64,000 bases of DNA from Bacillus mesophilus (GTDB lineage Bacteria; Bacillota; Bacilli; Bacillales; SA4): positions 24,832 to 88,831 of the forward strand of contig NZ_JAAIWM010000006.1 in assembly GCF_011008845.1 (NCBI RefSeq), read 5' to 3'. The translations under genes were made by a program, and so were the position numbers. Every line of letters starts with the position of its first letter. Position 1 is the first letter of the stretch. Of this stretch, positions 54,540 through 63,867 are shown one piece after another. The notes below the pieces were generated by a model. The model did not search any database. It was given only the letters and a program-made list of their open reading frames with translations, and was not told the DNA's origin.

Positions 54540-55082
54540 ATGTCACGACCTAAAAATGTTCTATTAGGTTTAACGGGTTCAATTAATTTAGCTAATATTC
54601 ATTCGTATATAGCTGCCATGCAACACTCTTTTGGCTGTAGAATTCATATCATGATGACACCTTCTGCACAAACCTTTATACCGGCAAGTACATTAACACA
54701 TAGCATAGATGGCCATGTATTTGTTGACTTGTCTGAGAAAGGTGGGTTTAAGATGCCCCATGTTGAACTAACTCATTGGGCGGATTTGATTGTCATTTTG
54801 CCAGCTTCAGCAAATACGATTGCTAAAACTGCACATGGTTTTTCACAAGATATTGTATCTGCTACGGTACTAGCTTCTGAGTCACCGACCCTCTTCTTTC
54901 CTAGTATGTATATAGGAATGTGGCGGAAAAAAAGTGTACAACGAAATGTAGAGATGCTTCGTGAGGATGGTTTTATTGTCTATGCTTCAGATACGAAACT
55001 AGATAATAATAGCCCGTTCATAACGGGTGGTTCACTTCCGTCTCCTAATGAGGCCTGCCGATTTATTGCTGACTATATATAA
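54540..55082 (+). CDS. HFCD-type flavoprotein (EpiD/Dfp-like)
   Basis: A 180-residue FMN-binding homo-oligomeric flavin-containing Cys decarboxylase family protein. It has the N-terminal GLTGSINLANI, the catalytic-His context MPHVELTHWAD (His69 region) and the FMN motif PASANTIAKTAHG. The substrate-recognition motif P-x-M-N-x-x-M-W is PSMYIGMW, with Asn replaced by Tyr, so the substrate is probably not phosphopantothenoylcysteine. No lantibiotic genes are nearby. AGAAGGAG lies about ten bases before the ATG. Confidence 0.85.
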   Translation: MSRPKNVLLGLTGSINLANIHSYIAAMQHSFGCRIHIMMTPSAQTFIPASTLTHSIDGHVFVDLSEKGGFKMPHVELTHWADLIVILPASANTIAKTAHGFSQDIVSATVLASESPTLFFPSMYIGMWRKKSVQRNVEMLREDGFIVYASDTKLDNNSPFITGGSLPSPNEACRFIADYI

Positions 55083-55188
55083 TTACTAGTACATATGCAC
55101 AAATGTTAATAAGGGTATAATAACTGATCATAAGCAGACATTAAACTAAGAAGTTATGCAACCAAACCTCAATAATAAAGGTGATTAA

Positions 55189-56646
55189 ATGACAACCAGT
55201 ATAGGATGGAATTTAGAAAACAGCTATACCACTTTACCGGATACTTTTTTTACTAGATATAAGCCAACCCCAGTACGTTCACCACAACTGGTCATTTTCA
55301 ACGAATCCTTGGCATCGACCTTAGGGTTAAATGCCCAAGTGCTACAAAGTGAAGAAGGAATATCAGTTGGGGCTGGAAACTCGATACCTGAAGGTGCTGA
55401 ACCTCTTGCCCAAGCTTATGCAGGTCATCAATTTGGACATTTAAATAAGCTTGGAGATGGAAGAGCTTTGCTACTTGGTGAGCAAATTACACCTACAGGA
55501 GAGCGATTTGATATCCAGCTTAAAGGATCTGGTCGGACGCCCTATTCTCGTGGGGGTGATGGACGTGCATCACTAGGACCTATGCTACGTGAATATATTA
55601 TAAGTGAGGCCATGTATGCGCTAGGGATACCAACCACTCGAAGTTTAGCAGTGGTTTCAACCGGAGAATCTGTAGTTCGTGAAACCGCATTACCCGGTGC
55701 GGTTTTGACACGTGTGGCAGCCAGTCATATACGAGTAGGGACTTTTCAATATGCTGCACACTTAGGGACAGTAGAAGATCTTAAAGCATTAGCTGACTAC
55801 ACATTAAAACGACATTATCCAGAAATCCTAGATGATGAAAACCGATATCTTTCACTACTTAAGGAAGTAATGAAACGTCAGGCTTCACTTATTGCAAAGT
55901 GGCAGTTAGTAGGATTTATTCATGGAGTCATGAACACTGATAATATGACGATTAGTGGTGAAACCATTGATTATGGCCCTTGTGCTTTTATGGATACATA
56001 TGACCCAGCAACCGTATTTAGTTCCATTGATCGAGAGGGTCGTTATGCTTATGGAAATCAGCCTCCCATCGCTGCTTGGAATCTTGCTCGATTTGCTGAA
56101 ACACTGCTACCACTTCTTCATGAGAACCAGGAACAGGCTGTTGAAATCGCACAGAGCACTATTGAGGAGTTTCCAAATCTATATTATGCGAATTGGCTTC
56201 CAGGGATGAAGGCAAAGCTTGGTTTATTTACTGAAGAGGATGAAGACAAAGCACTGATTGATGATCTTTTGAACCTGATGCAGAAGCATAAAGCTGATTA
56301 TACAAATACTTTTCTAGCATTAACGTTCGATACGGTAAAAGAAACAGTCTTCTCTGGTGTCCCCGAATTTATGGATTGGTATAAGCGCTGGCAAGCAAGG
56401 CTAGGTAAGCAGGAGGAGTCAAAGGAGTCAGCTCATGAATTAATGAAGAACCATAATCCTGCTGTTATTCCACGGAACCATCGGGTGGAAGAGGCTTTAG
56501 AAGCAGCAATAAATGGAGACTTCACTGTTATGCATCGACTTTTAGATGTACTTTCCAAGCCGTTTGCCCACGTCCCTGACCAAACTGAATATTGTAAGTT
56601 ACCTGTAGATTCTAATCGTCCTTACCGAACGTATTGTGGAACATAG
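55189..56646 (+). CDS. selO: Protein adenylyltransferase SelO (YdiU/UPF0061 family)
   Basis: Pseudokinase-fold enzyme that transfers AMP to Ser/Thr/Tyr of proteins, linked to redox stress. The 485-residue length is typical. Motifs are [39 protein letters not shown], and the active-site region [21 protein letters not shown]. The C-terminus ends YRTYCGT; it carries Cys, not selenocysteine, as in nearly all bacteria. AAAGGTG precedes the ATG. Monocistronic with a strong terminator. Confidence 0.95.
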   Translation: MTTSIGWNLENSYTTLPDTFFTRYKPTPVRSPQLVIFNESLASTLGLNAQVLQSEEGISVGAGNSIPEGAEPLAQAYAGHQFGHLNKLGDGRALLLGEQITPTGERFDIQLKGSGRTPYSRGGDGRASLGPMLREYIISEAMYALGIPTTRSLAVVSTGESVVRETALPGAVLTRVAASHIRVGTFQYAAHLGTVEDLKALADYTLKRHYPEILDDENRYLSLLKEVMKRQASLIAKWQLVGFIHGVMNTDNMTISGETIDYGPCAFMDTYDPATVFSSIDREGRYAYGNQPPIAAWNLARFAETLLPLLHENQEQAVEIAQSTIEEFPNLYYANWLPGMKAKLGLFTEEDEDKALIDDLLNLMQKHKADYTNTFLALTFDTVKETVFSGVPEFMDWYKRWQARLGKQEESKESAHELMKNHNPAVIPRNHRVEEALEAAINGDFTVMHRLLDVLSKPFAHVPDQTEYCKLPVDSNRPYRTYCGT

Positions 56647-56647
56647 T

Positions 56648-56680
56648 AAAAATGCTACCCCGAATAGGGTAGCATTTTTA
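56648..56680. terminator. selO terminator
   Basis: AAAAATGCTACCC (56648-56660) pairs with GGGTAGCATTTTT (56667-56679). A- and T-rich flanks make it usable from both strands, and the convergent CMD gene ends 49 bases further. Confidence 0.92.
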
Positions 56681-56728
56681 TATGTATGCTCTGCAACGAA
56701 CTTAATGAGAACGTAGCAAGCGGGCGTA

Positions 56729-57118
56729 TTACTTGTTTGTTTCTTCAATAGATTGAAACACTTTATGTGCCATTTGCATAGCCTTTACAGCCTTTGGAAA
56801 ACCAGTGTATCCACTAAGGTGAATAATGGTTCCGATAATTTCTTCTTTTGAAAGTCCTGCCTTTAAAGCAACTCCAAGATGGAATTCTAACTGTTCGAAT
56901 GAACCTTGAGTAATTAAGGATGAAATAGTAATCATGGAACGATTAGCCATCGTAATCCCTGTATCTTGACCCCACAGCTCGCCATAACCAAAGCCAACAA
57001 TCAGATCATAGAAAATAGGTGATACCTTTTCCATTTCGTGTACTTGCTCAATTGCCTGCTTTGAGACAAGTTTTTCTAAAACGTCCATCCCTAGTTGAAA
57101 TCTTTCTTTTTGATCCAT
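56729..57118 (-). CDS. Carboxymuconolactone decarboxylase (CMD) family protein
   Basis: A 129-residue alpha-helical protein of the CMD/AhpD-like superfamily: FYDLIVGFGYGELWGQDTGI, RSMITISSLITQGSFEQLEFHLGVALKAGLSKEEI in two blocks, and HLSGYTGFPKAVKAM. It lacks the CxxC of AhpD-type peroxidases, so it resembles the gamma-carboxymuconolactone decarboxylase type; the substrate is unknown. Its start is two bases after the stop of the TPP-enzyme gene, so the two are co-translated and probably act in the same pathway. Confidence 0.88.
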   Translation of the reverse strand: MDQKERFQLGMDVLEKLVSKQAIEQVHEMEKVSPIFYDLIVGFGYGELWGQDTGITMANRSMITISSLITQGSFEQLEFHLGVALKAGLSKEEIIGTIIHLSGYTGFPKAVKAMQMAHKVFQSIEETNK

Positions 57119-57120
57119 TT

Positions 57121-58755
57121 TTACTGCCTCCCCATAGTAGGTGGAATTTCATTCTCATCAACCATTATTTCAACCACAACTGGTTGATTCATTTCTTTCA
57201 TGATCACATAAGCTTCTTGGATAGCTTCCTGAAGTTGTTCTGGGTTATAGCATCTAAACGACGAAAGTCCCATAGATTGCGCGAATAATGCTGCATTTAA
57301 CGGAGTTTCATAAACCGCTCCTATTGATTTTCCAATCATCTTTCGCATTCCCTTTTCAACCATATCCAATCGCCCATTATTCAAAACTAAAAAAAGAACT
57401 GGAGAGTGATAGTTTAATGCAGTTGAAATTTCGGTTCCGTGCATGAACATACAACCGTCTCCAACTAAACATACAATATTCTTATCAGGGGCTGCAAGCT
57501 TTGCTCCAATTGAGTAACCAATGCCATGCCCCATTGCTCCAAAGATATCGTCAAAGAAAAAACTACCTGGTTCATAGATGTCAAAGTACTTTATACCATA
57601 AAAGGTATGACTTCCATCATCACCGAAAATAATAGCATCATCTGGTAACGTGTTTCGAATGACTTTTAACGTTGTTTCTGAGGTCATTCGTTCATTAGGC
57701 TCATTCATATCAAACTGATGGACTTTCCTAGGAAGTATAAATTCTAACTCAACTTTTTCTCTTAGGTTCCTTACAATAAACGAAAGGTTGGAACGAATGT
57801 CTCCGATGATCGCGGTTGTAGGGACTTCAATAGTTTTACCAATAAATGTTTGTTCATAATCAAAATGTATAACATGTTTTGGATAAAAGTCCTTTGTAAA
57901 ACCTGCAATAGACATGTCACTTAATTTCGTACCAATTACAATCATTAAGTCAACGCCTTGTTGAAGGTATTCAGCTGATTCAATCGTTCCACCTAATCCA
58001 AAGGCGCCTAAGGATAGTTTGTGATTAGACTTAAATGTTCCTTTTCCACCTGGAGTCGTCATGACTGGTATATTCCAGTTTTCAGCTAGGCGGCGAACCT
58101 CTTCATAAGCTCTACTTGAATGTACTCCTTTTCCTAAGTAAAGAAGTGGACGCTTTGCTACGTTTAGCATGTCCACCACTTCATGTAGGGAAGGTGAAAT
58201 CATCTCAATAGGAGTAGGTAATTCAACAACAAAAGGTTCAATTTCTTCAATTAATATGTCAAAAGCAATAGACAAGTGAACGGGTCCTTTTACACCAGTA
58301 AATGCCTTCTCTAGAGCGTGTTGTAGGTATCTTTGAAGTAGGTCTGCACGTTCTACTCGAGCGCTAAACTTTGTCACGGGTTTAAACATTTCTACTAAAT
58401 CTGTACCAAATATGGAAGAGTCCTGTCCCATTGCTTTTCCAGAATCTTTTGTACCTGGATGTCCAGTAATAATCAGCATGGGTATGTTTGATGCTTTTGC
58501 TTGTCCAGCCGCGGTGAGCAAATTTGTCCCACCAGGTCCAGAAGTCCCTATCGCAACACCAAACTTTTCACTCATTAGTGAGTACCCAGCAGCTGAAAAG
58601 CCAGCTCCTGTCTCGTGCTTACTAAGCACAAATTCAATATCATATGCGTCTGTCGCAAATATTATCGGAGAAATGGCTTTTCCAGGAATTCCAAAGATGT
58701 GATTTGTTCCCCAATGTTTAAAATTTTTAGCTAAAACTAGAGCGCAACTTTCCAT
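57121..58755 (-). CDS. Thiamine-pyrophosphate-dependent enzyme, acetolactate synthase-like
   Basis: A 544-residue three-domain TPP enzyme. The catalytic Glu is in SKHETGAGFSAAGY (about residue 48), the middle domain follows from about residue 185, and the TPP/Mg motif is GDGCMFMHGTEISTALNYHS...NN. It resembles large subunits of acetolactate synthase and related decarboxylases, but the reaction cannot be named. No ilvN-type small subunit is present. Start choice: ATG 58755; TTG 58767 is an alternative. The CMD-family gene is coupled downstream and the GGDEF-EAL gene lies 25 bases upstream. Confidence 0.85.
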   Translation of the reverse strand: MESCALVLAKNFKHWGTNHIFGIPGKAISPIIFATDAYDIEFVLSKHETGAGFSAAGYSLMSEKFGVAIGTSGPGGTNLLTAAGQAKASNIPMLIITGHPGTKDSGKAMGQDSSIFGTDLVEMFKPVTKFSARVERADLLQRYLQHALEKAFTGVKGPVHLSIAFDILIEEIEPFVVELPTPIEMISPSLHEVVDMLNVAKRPLLYLGKGVHSSRAYEEVRRLAENWNIPVMTTPGGKGTFKSNHKLSLGAFGLGGTIESAEYLQQGVDLMIVIGTKLSDMSIAGFTKDFYPKHVIHFDYEQTFIGKTIEVPTTAIIGDIRSNLSFIVRNLREKVELEFILPRKVHQFDMNEPNERMTSETTLKVIRNTLPDDAIIFGDDGSHTFYGIKYFDIYEPGSFFFDDIFGAMGHGIGYSIGAKLAAPDKNIVCLVGDGCMFMHGTEISTALNYHSPVLFLVLNNGRLDMVEKGMRKMIGKSIGAVYETPLNAALFAQSMGLSSFRCYNPEQLQEAIQEAYVIMKEMNQPVVVEIMVDENEIPPTMGRQ

Positions 58756-58779
58756 TCCTGTGATCAATCCTCTCAGTAA

Positions 58780-61029
58780 TCAATACAAACTCCTAATTTC
58801 TTCTCTTAATAGAGCCTGTATATTTTCTAATTCCTCAACTGGAATAGGCTTACTAAATAAGTAACCCTGAATTTCGTCACAATCATACTTCTTTAAAAAC
58901 TCTAGTTGTTCTTTAGTTTCCACGCCCTCTGCGATTACACGGAGCTGGAGATTATGTGCCAAGGTGATGATTGCTTTTACAATATTTACATCATTATTAT
59001 CATTTAATATATCTCTCACAAAAGCTCGGTCAATTTTTAAATAATCAATAGGAAAACTCTTAAGGTACTTTAGTGAACTATAGCCTGTACCAAAGTCATC
59101 AATACTAAGGCCAACTCCAATGTCCTTTAGCTTTCTTAAGACATTTAGTGAGTACTCTGTATCGACTGCCATGGATTCGGTGATTTCAATGACTAAATAC
59201 TTAGGATCTAGCCCGGTTTCATCTAACACTTCTTTTACAAAACAGACAAGATTATGCTTAAAGAACTGCTGTGTTGATAAATTGACAGCCACTTTTACCG
59301 GCTTCATCCCCATATCCTGCCATTTCTTATTTTGAATACAAGCTTCTCTAATGACCCATTCCCCAATTTGAGAAATTTGGCCAGTATCCTCTGCTAACGA
59401 AATGAATTTATCTGGATAGATGAGACCCATTGTTGGGTGATTCCAACGAATTAATGCCTCTAATCCAACAATTTCCCCAGTTGAGTTACAAACTTGAGGT
59501 TGATAATGCAAGATAAATTCATTTTTTTTGAGGGCATAGCTAATCTCTGTTTCAAACTTTAGGTTTTGATAAGAATCAGAGTGATTAAGCATGCCAGGCG
59601 AGAAGAATACAAATTGGTTCTTCCCTTGAGATTTTGCTTTGTACATGGCGTTATCTGCATGTACCATAAACTCTTCCATTGAAATGGTTTGCTCAGGGTA
59701 AACAGCAACACCAATACTAGCCGTTGTGTGAAACTCATAACCATTAACTTGGAAAGGGTTATTAAACTGTTCTAACACCTTTTTACCTACAGATGTTACA
59801 TAGTTTTCATCTTCATAATCCTTCAGTAGATAGATAAATTCATCTCCACCCATTCGGGCAAGCGTATCGTTCTCACCAAGGCAAGTCATTAAACGGTTTG
59901 TCACTTCTGTTAGTAACAAATCTCCTTTAGAGTGACCGAACGTGTCATTTATAATCTTGAAGCGATCTAAATCTAAATAAAGAATGGCTAGCTTTATTTG
60001 ACTGTCAGCTTCTTTTTGCTTAATGGTTTCTTGAATTTCCTTTTGAATGTAACGTCTATTAGGTAATCCAGTTAAATCATCATGAAAAGCTAAATAATTA
60101 TACTTTTCTTCTATTAAATAACGATCTGTAATATTTCTAAACTGCCCGAACGCACCGATCAGTTTATGGTCTTCATAGATGGGCTGTGCATCAAATAAAC
60201 AAACAACCTGGTCGCCATTTATATTTTTAAACTTTAACTCTTCATTTTCGAACTTTTCTTCTTGATTTAGAACACGATTAAAATAGTGACCGGTTAATTC
60301 TGAATTTAAAATGCTTTTTCCGATAACAGAACGTTTACTTCGATTTGATATCTCTTGGGCAAAGTTATTAAACTCTGTTGTAATTCCATTCTCATCAGTA
60401 ATTACAATTCCATTTCTAGTTCTACTTAACATAATTTGATTCATAATATTAAGCTTTCTATTTTGCTTACGTAATAGCAACTCTCTTTCAATTGAATCGA
60501 CCACTTGAGAAAGCATCGTCAAGAAGAGAGGGTTTTGGAACACAATCGGCATCATGACACAAACGCTACCTAATAAGTTATCTTCATCTGTATAATGGAA
60601 GGCAGCACCGTAGCAAGCAATTTCAAATAGAAATTTGTGGTAGTGACTTTCACCAATTAAACTAATCGGATGTCTTTGTTGGAGAGCAAGACTTATCACA
60701 TTTGTCCCAGTATCCTCTTGGGTAAAAAGACTTCCTTCTCTAATGCCAAAATGCTCGACAGTTTGTTTAATGGTTTCATCACCGACCATATCTAACAGAT
60801 GCCCTTCAGCATCAGATATTACGATTAGAATAGGTGTACCTTTAAGGGAATCTAATAGTTTATTAGAGAAATAGCTAACAACAGACAAAATCTCCGTGTA
60901 AGCCTTTCTTTTAAGGAATAATTCATGATCAGTCATAAACACTTTTGGTGAGGCAATGATATTCGGATCCATTCCACTTTCCTCACACAGTTTTTTAGAG
61001 GCAGTTATAAACTCTGGCTCTTGTAACAT
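58780..61029 (-). CDS. GAF-PAS-GGDEF-EAL cyclic-di-GMP signalling protein
   Basis: A 749-residue soluble regulator of cyclic-di-GMP. The N-terminal 190 residues resemble the GAF sensor of AcoR-type activators (SDAEGHLLDMVGDE, EDTGTNVISLALQQRHPISL, GESHYHKF). A PAS domain follows (residues 200-315), then GGDEF (motif RMGGDEF intact) and EAL (LEALIRWNHP and DDFGTGYSSLKYL intact). The inhibitory RxxD site before GGDEF reads GEND, so product inhibition is probably lost. ATG 61029 or TTG 61032 after GAGGTG. It precedes the TPP-enzyme genes on the same strand. Confidence 0.92.
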   Translation of the reverse strand: MLQEPEFITASKKLCEESGMDPNIIASPKVFMTDHELFLKRKAYTEILSVVSYFSNKLLDSLKGTPILIVISDAEGHLLDMVGDETIKQTVEHFGIREGSLFTQEDTGTNVISLALQQRHPISLIGESHYHKFLFEIACYGAAFHYTDEDNLLGSVCVMMPIVFQNPLFLTMLSQVVDSIERELLLRKQNRKLNIMNQIMLSRTRNGIVITDENGITTEFNNFAQEISNRSKRSVIGKSILNSELTGHYFNRVLNQEEKFENEELKFKNINGDQVVCLFDAQPIYEDHKLIGAFGQFRNITDRYLIEEKYNYLAFHDDLTGLPNRRYIQKEIQETIKQKEADSQIKLAILYLDLDRFKIINDTFGHSKGDLLLTEVTNRLMTCLGENDTLARMGGDEFIYLLKDYEDENYVTSVGKKVLEQFNNPFQVNGYEFHTTASIGVAVYPEQTISMEEFMVHADNAMYKAKSQGKNQFVFFSPGMLNHSDSYQNLKFETEISYALKKNEFILHYQPQVCNSTGEIVGLEALIRWNHPTMGLIYPDKFISLAEDTGQISQIGEWVIREACIQNKKWQDMGMKPVKVAVNLSTQQFFKHNLVCFVKEVLDETGLDPKYLVIEITESMAVDTEYSLNVLRKLKDIGVGLSIDDFGTGYSSLKYLKSFPIDYLKIDRAFVRDILNDNNDVNIVKAIITLAHNLQLRVIAEGVETKEQLEFLKKYDCDEIQGYLFSKPIPVEELENIQALLREEIRSLY

Positions 61030-61280
61030 CAATTTCAGTTCACCTCACAAAATTCGACAATTTCCTATAATACTATAATATCTCTATTTATAGTACATGT
61101 CACCACCAATAACAGGGGAAAGTCCCTAAATGCTGCATAATTCTACAAAAACGGACAGTGGTAATGTATGGTAATATAGTTCCTTTTTACCAATATTGTT
61201 ATTTGTTTTAAATTATTGTATGGGAAATAGTCGTATAGACCTAGATTGTATTTTGAAATTTTTAATGTTTTTTTCCGTTA
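61030..61280. other. Intergenic region upstream of the GGDEF-EAL gene
   Basis: About 250 A+T-rich bases. It should hold the promoter of the minus-strand GGDEF-EAL gene; no box pair is convincing. No gene is seen. Confidence 0.4.
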
Positions 61281-61309
61281 AAAAAAGCCAGCTCAATGAA
61301 CATGGCTCT
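61281..61309 (-). terminator. Terminator of the iron ABC operon
   Basis: AGCCA (61286-61290) pairs with TGGCT (61303-61307). On the minus strand the stem is followed by a T run. It lies 20 bases after the fbpC stop. Confidence 0.7.
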
Positions 61310-61329
61310 TAAGGTGTTAATATAGGTTG

Positions 61330-62040
61330 TTAACTTCCATAAATACTTTGCTTTTTCGCATTTCCTAAAATTTCACTAGGTGTACCTGTTTTTGTTATCT
61401 TGCCTTGATCCATCACGATAATATGATCAGCTAAGGCTGCTGCATCTGATTGATCGTGAGTGACAAAAATAGATGTAATATTAGCTTTCTTTATGATGCT
61501 GCGTAGGTCCTCGCGAATTTGCACCTGTAGATCTGCATCAAGGTTACTGAATGGTTCATCGAACATGATTAGCGAAGGATTTGGTGCAATTGCACGAGCA
61601 AGAGCAACACGTTGCTGCTGGCCACCACTTAGCTCGTAGGGATATCTTTTTTCATACCCCATTAAACCAACTAGTTCCAGAACTTCCTTTAAACGCTGTA
61701 ACTTATCTTGTCTACTCATTTTTCTTAAACCGAATTTCACATTATCCGCAACATTCATATGAGGAAATAACGCATAATCTTGAAATACCAAGCCCACCCC
61801 ACGTTTCTCAGGTTGGATAAAGTACGAATCACTTACCATGGTGGTATCTCCAATAATAAGTGACCCACTACAGGGAACTTCAAGACCAGCAATAACTCGT
61901 AGAATTGTACTTTTTCCACTACCACTTCTACCAAGGATCGAAATAAGCTCACCTTTATTAATACTAAGATTAATATTCTCGAGAGTTAATGCCTTAGCAT
62001 TACGATATTTAAAGTTAATATCCTTTAGCTCAATAAACAT
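61330..62040 (-). CDS. fbpC: Iron(III)-type ABC transporter ATP-binding protein
   Basis: A 236-residue ABC ATPase with Walker A LGRSGSGKST, Q-loop VFQDYALFPH, signature LSGGQQQRVALARAI, Walker B LIMFDEPFSNLD and VTHDQ. It ends soon after the core and lacks the regulatory TOBE domain of longer FbpC/PotA proteins. AGGAGATC precedes the ATG. With the two-lobed permease upstream and a binding-protein end at the window edge, it forms an Fbp/Sfu-like ferric iron importer. Confidence 0.88.
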   Translation of the reverse strand: MFIELKDINFKYRNAKALTLENINLSINKGELISILGRSGSGKSTILRVIAGLEVPCSGSLIIGDTTMVSDSYFIQPEKRGVGLVFQDYALFPHMNVADNVKFGLRKMSRQDKLQRLKEVLELVGLMGYEKRYPYELSGGQQQRVALARAIAPNPSLIMFDEPFSNLDADLQVQIREDLRSIIKKANITSIFVTHDQSDAAALADHIIVMDQGKITKTGTPSEILGNAKKQSIYGS

Positions 62041-62060
62041 AATTCCGATCTCCTTTCTGT

Positions 62061-62121
62061 GGGACGAGGGGACAGGTACAGTGTCCCAATCCCTGGGACA
62101 CTGTACCTGTCCCTATGTCCC
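62061..62121. repeat. 27-bp palindromic repeat, copies 11 and 12, facing each other
   Basis: Copy 11 (62061-62087) and copy 12 (62095-62121) are inverted relative to each other with a seven-base gap, so one long cruciform or hairpin is possible. They lie inside the operon, between the permease and ATPase genes. Confidence 0.88.
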
Positions 62122-62144
62122 TAATCTAGCTCCAGCGCTTTTTA

Positions 62145-63785
62145 CTACTTTTCTATGATTCGGTGGAATACTACGATTGATAGGCTACTTAGTAAGATGA
62201 TGAGGAGGGAGGCTAAGGCGGCCTCTTGAATCATTTCATCATTTGCATACTGAAATGCCTTTGTTGCTAGCGTATAGAAGTTAAAGGGCTGTAGCAGTAG
62301 TGTTAATGGTAGTTCCTTTAAAATGTCGATAAACACGAGGATAAAACCTCCAAACACTGCACCCTTTATCATACGAACGTCTACCCTGAAGAAGGATTGT
62401 GTGATGTTATGTCCGAGCATTCGTGAAGCTTCTGTAAATGTTGTCCCAACCTTATCAAATCCGGCTTCTACTGAGTTATAACCTATAGCTAGAAAACGAA
62501 TAATATAGGCAAATATGAGCATGACGATGCTGAGGCTAAGTATCAAAGTAGGCTCTAACCCAATCATTTCATAGAAGGTAAAGAGATGGTGATCTAAAGC
62601 AATAAATACGGTTAATACGCCAATCGCAATAATGGTGCCTGGTATAGAATAACCAAGCACAGTGACCTTTGAGAGTAATTTTGCTGTCACACTATGTGAG
62701 AGACGACTAAAATTAGCAATGATTAATGAAATGATTATAATGATAGCTGCAGAAATACTAGCAACAAACAAAGAGTTCCAAACTAGTGTTAAGAAGTCAG
62801 GACTTATAATGCGCTCATAGGTCATGAACAACCAATAAATGAGCTGTAATAAAGGAATAACAAAACCTAATGAAAAAATGGTGAAGGCATAACCAAACAG
62901 TAACCACCCCTTCCATTTCGGGAGAATATATGGTTGAAGTGGCCGTACCTTTGTAGTGGAGAAGCTGTACTTTTTTCTACCTCTCGCTATTTTTTCAAAG
63001 ACTAGAATAATGACGACGATTGTCATTAGAACACCCGCAAGCTTAATAGCTGAATCTAGATCTCCCATTCCGAACCAGGCTTGGAAAATGGCAGTACTAA
63101 AGGTCTGAATGCCAAAAAACTTTACCACACCATAATCATTTAGAACCTCTAATATGACTAAGCTTACTCCACCAATAATGGCAGTTCTACATAGCGGTAA
63201 GACAACTCGGAAAAACACACCAATCGAATTACTTCCTAGTAATCTTGCATTTTCAACAAGGGCGGAAGACTGATTCTCTAAAAATGCTTTTGTTATGATG
63301 TAGACATAAGGAAATAGGAATGCAGTAAAAATAAAGATGGTTCCTTGCATGGTCATAATATCAAAGTATTTTTGATCCACCTTAATCCCAAAGGAATTTC
63401 GTAGAGTAGATTGTATAATTCCGGTATAATTCAACATCCCATTGTAGGTATATGCACCAATATAAGGTGGAATTGCCAATGGTAAGATCAGTCCCCACTT
63501 AAAAAACCTTCTAAATGGAAATTCATAGACTGATGTAATCCATGCTAAACTTACTCCAATAAGTATAGTGAATAGACTTATAAAGATGATGAGAATAAGG
63601 GTGTTTTGAATATATTGAGCAAGTAAAAACTCTTGAATGTGATACCAGTTTTCGTTCGGCTTAGAGAAAAATTTAACTCCGATGGATAGGGTAGGAAGAA
63701 GCAGGATTCCAATCAATAGCAGGCTTAAAACTGCCCAGTTGTTATATTGCATTTTTATATTACGTACTAGCAGTTTCAAGTGCAT
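62145..63785 (-). CDS. fbpB: Iron(III)-type ABC transporter permease, fused two-lobe
   Basis: A 546-residue membrane protein with about 12 spans made of two homologous permease halves, as in FbpB/SfuB. Each half has an EAA-type loop: SALVENARLLGSNSIGVFFRV in the first and GTTFTEASRMLGHNITQSFF in the second. AAGGATGTG precedes the ATG. The binding-protein gene lies upstream and the ATPase downstream, separated by two facing palindromic repeats. Confidence 0.92.
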   Translation of the reverse strand: MHLKLLVRNIKMQYNNWAVLSLLLIGILLLPTLSIGVKFFSKPNENWYHIQEFLLAQYIQNTLILIIFISLFTILIGVSLAWITSVYEFPFRRFFKWGLILPLAIPPYIGAYTYNGMLNYTGIIQSTLRNSFGIKVDQKYFDIMTMQGTIFIFTAFLFPYVYIITKAFLENQSSALVENARLLGSNSIGVFFRVVLPLCRTAIIGGVSLVILEVLNDYGVVKFFGIQTFSTAIFQAWFGMGDLDSAIKLAGVLMTIVVIILVFEKIARGRKKYSFSTTKVRPLQPYILPKWKGWLLFGYAFTIFSLGFVIPLLQLIYWLFMTYERIISPDFLTLVWNSLFVASISAAIIIIISLIIANFSRLSHSVTAKLLSKVTVLGYSIPGTIIAIGVLTVFIALDHHLFTFYEMIGLEPTLILSLSIVMLIFAYIIRFLAIGYNSVEAGFDKVGTTFTEASRMLGHNITQSFFRVDVRMIKGAVFGGFILVFIDILKELPLTLLLQPFNFYTLATKAFQYANDEMIQEAALASLLIILLSSLSIVVFHRIIEK

Positions 63786-63817
63786 TACACATCCTTCTTG
63801 TAGTTTAAAAGACTAAT

Positions 63818-63850
63818 TGCCGTATCATTATTAAATGATACGGCATTTTT
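63818..63850. terminator. Hairpin between the binding-protein and permease genes
   Basis: TGCCGTATCATT (63818-63829) pairs perfectly with AATGATACGGCA (63834-63845) over ATTA. The T run is on the plus-strand side. On the minus-strand transcript it lies between the binding-protein and permease genes and may stabilise the upstream mRNA or reduce read-through. Confidence 0.65.
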
Positions 63851-63867
63851 TGAATAGCTTTATTGTA

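Noticed and set aside
55189..56646. SelO as a second selenoprotein in the window
   Set aside because: The frame ends in YCGT with a cysteine codon and a TAG stop shortly after; no in-frame UGA with downstream hairpin is seen.
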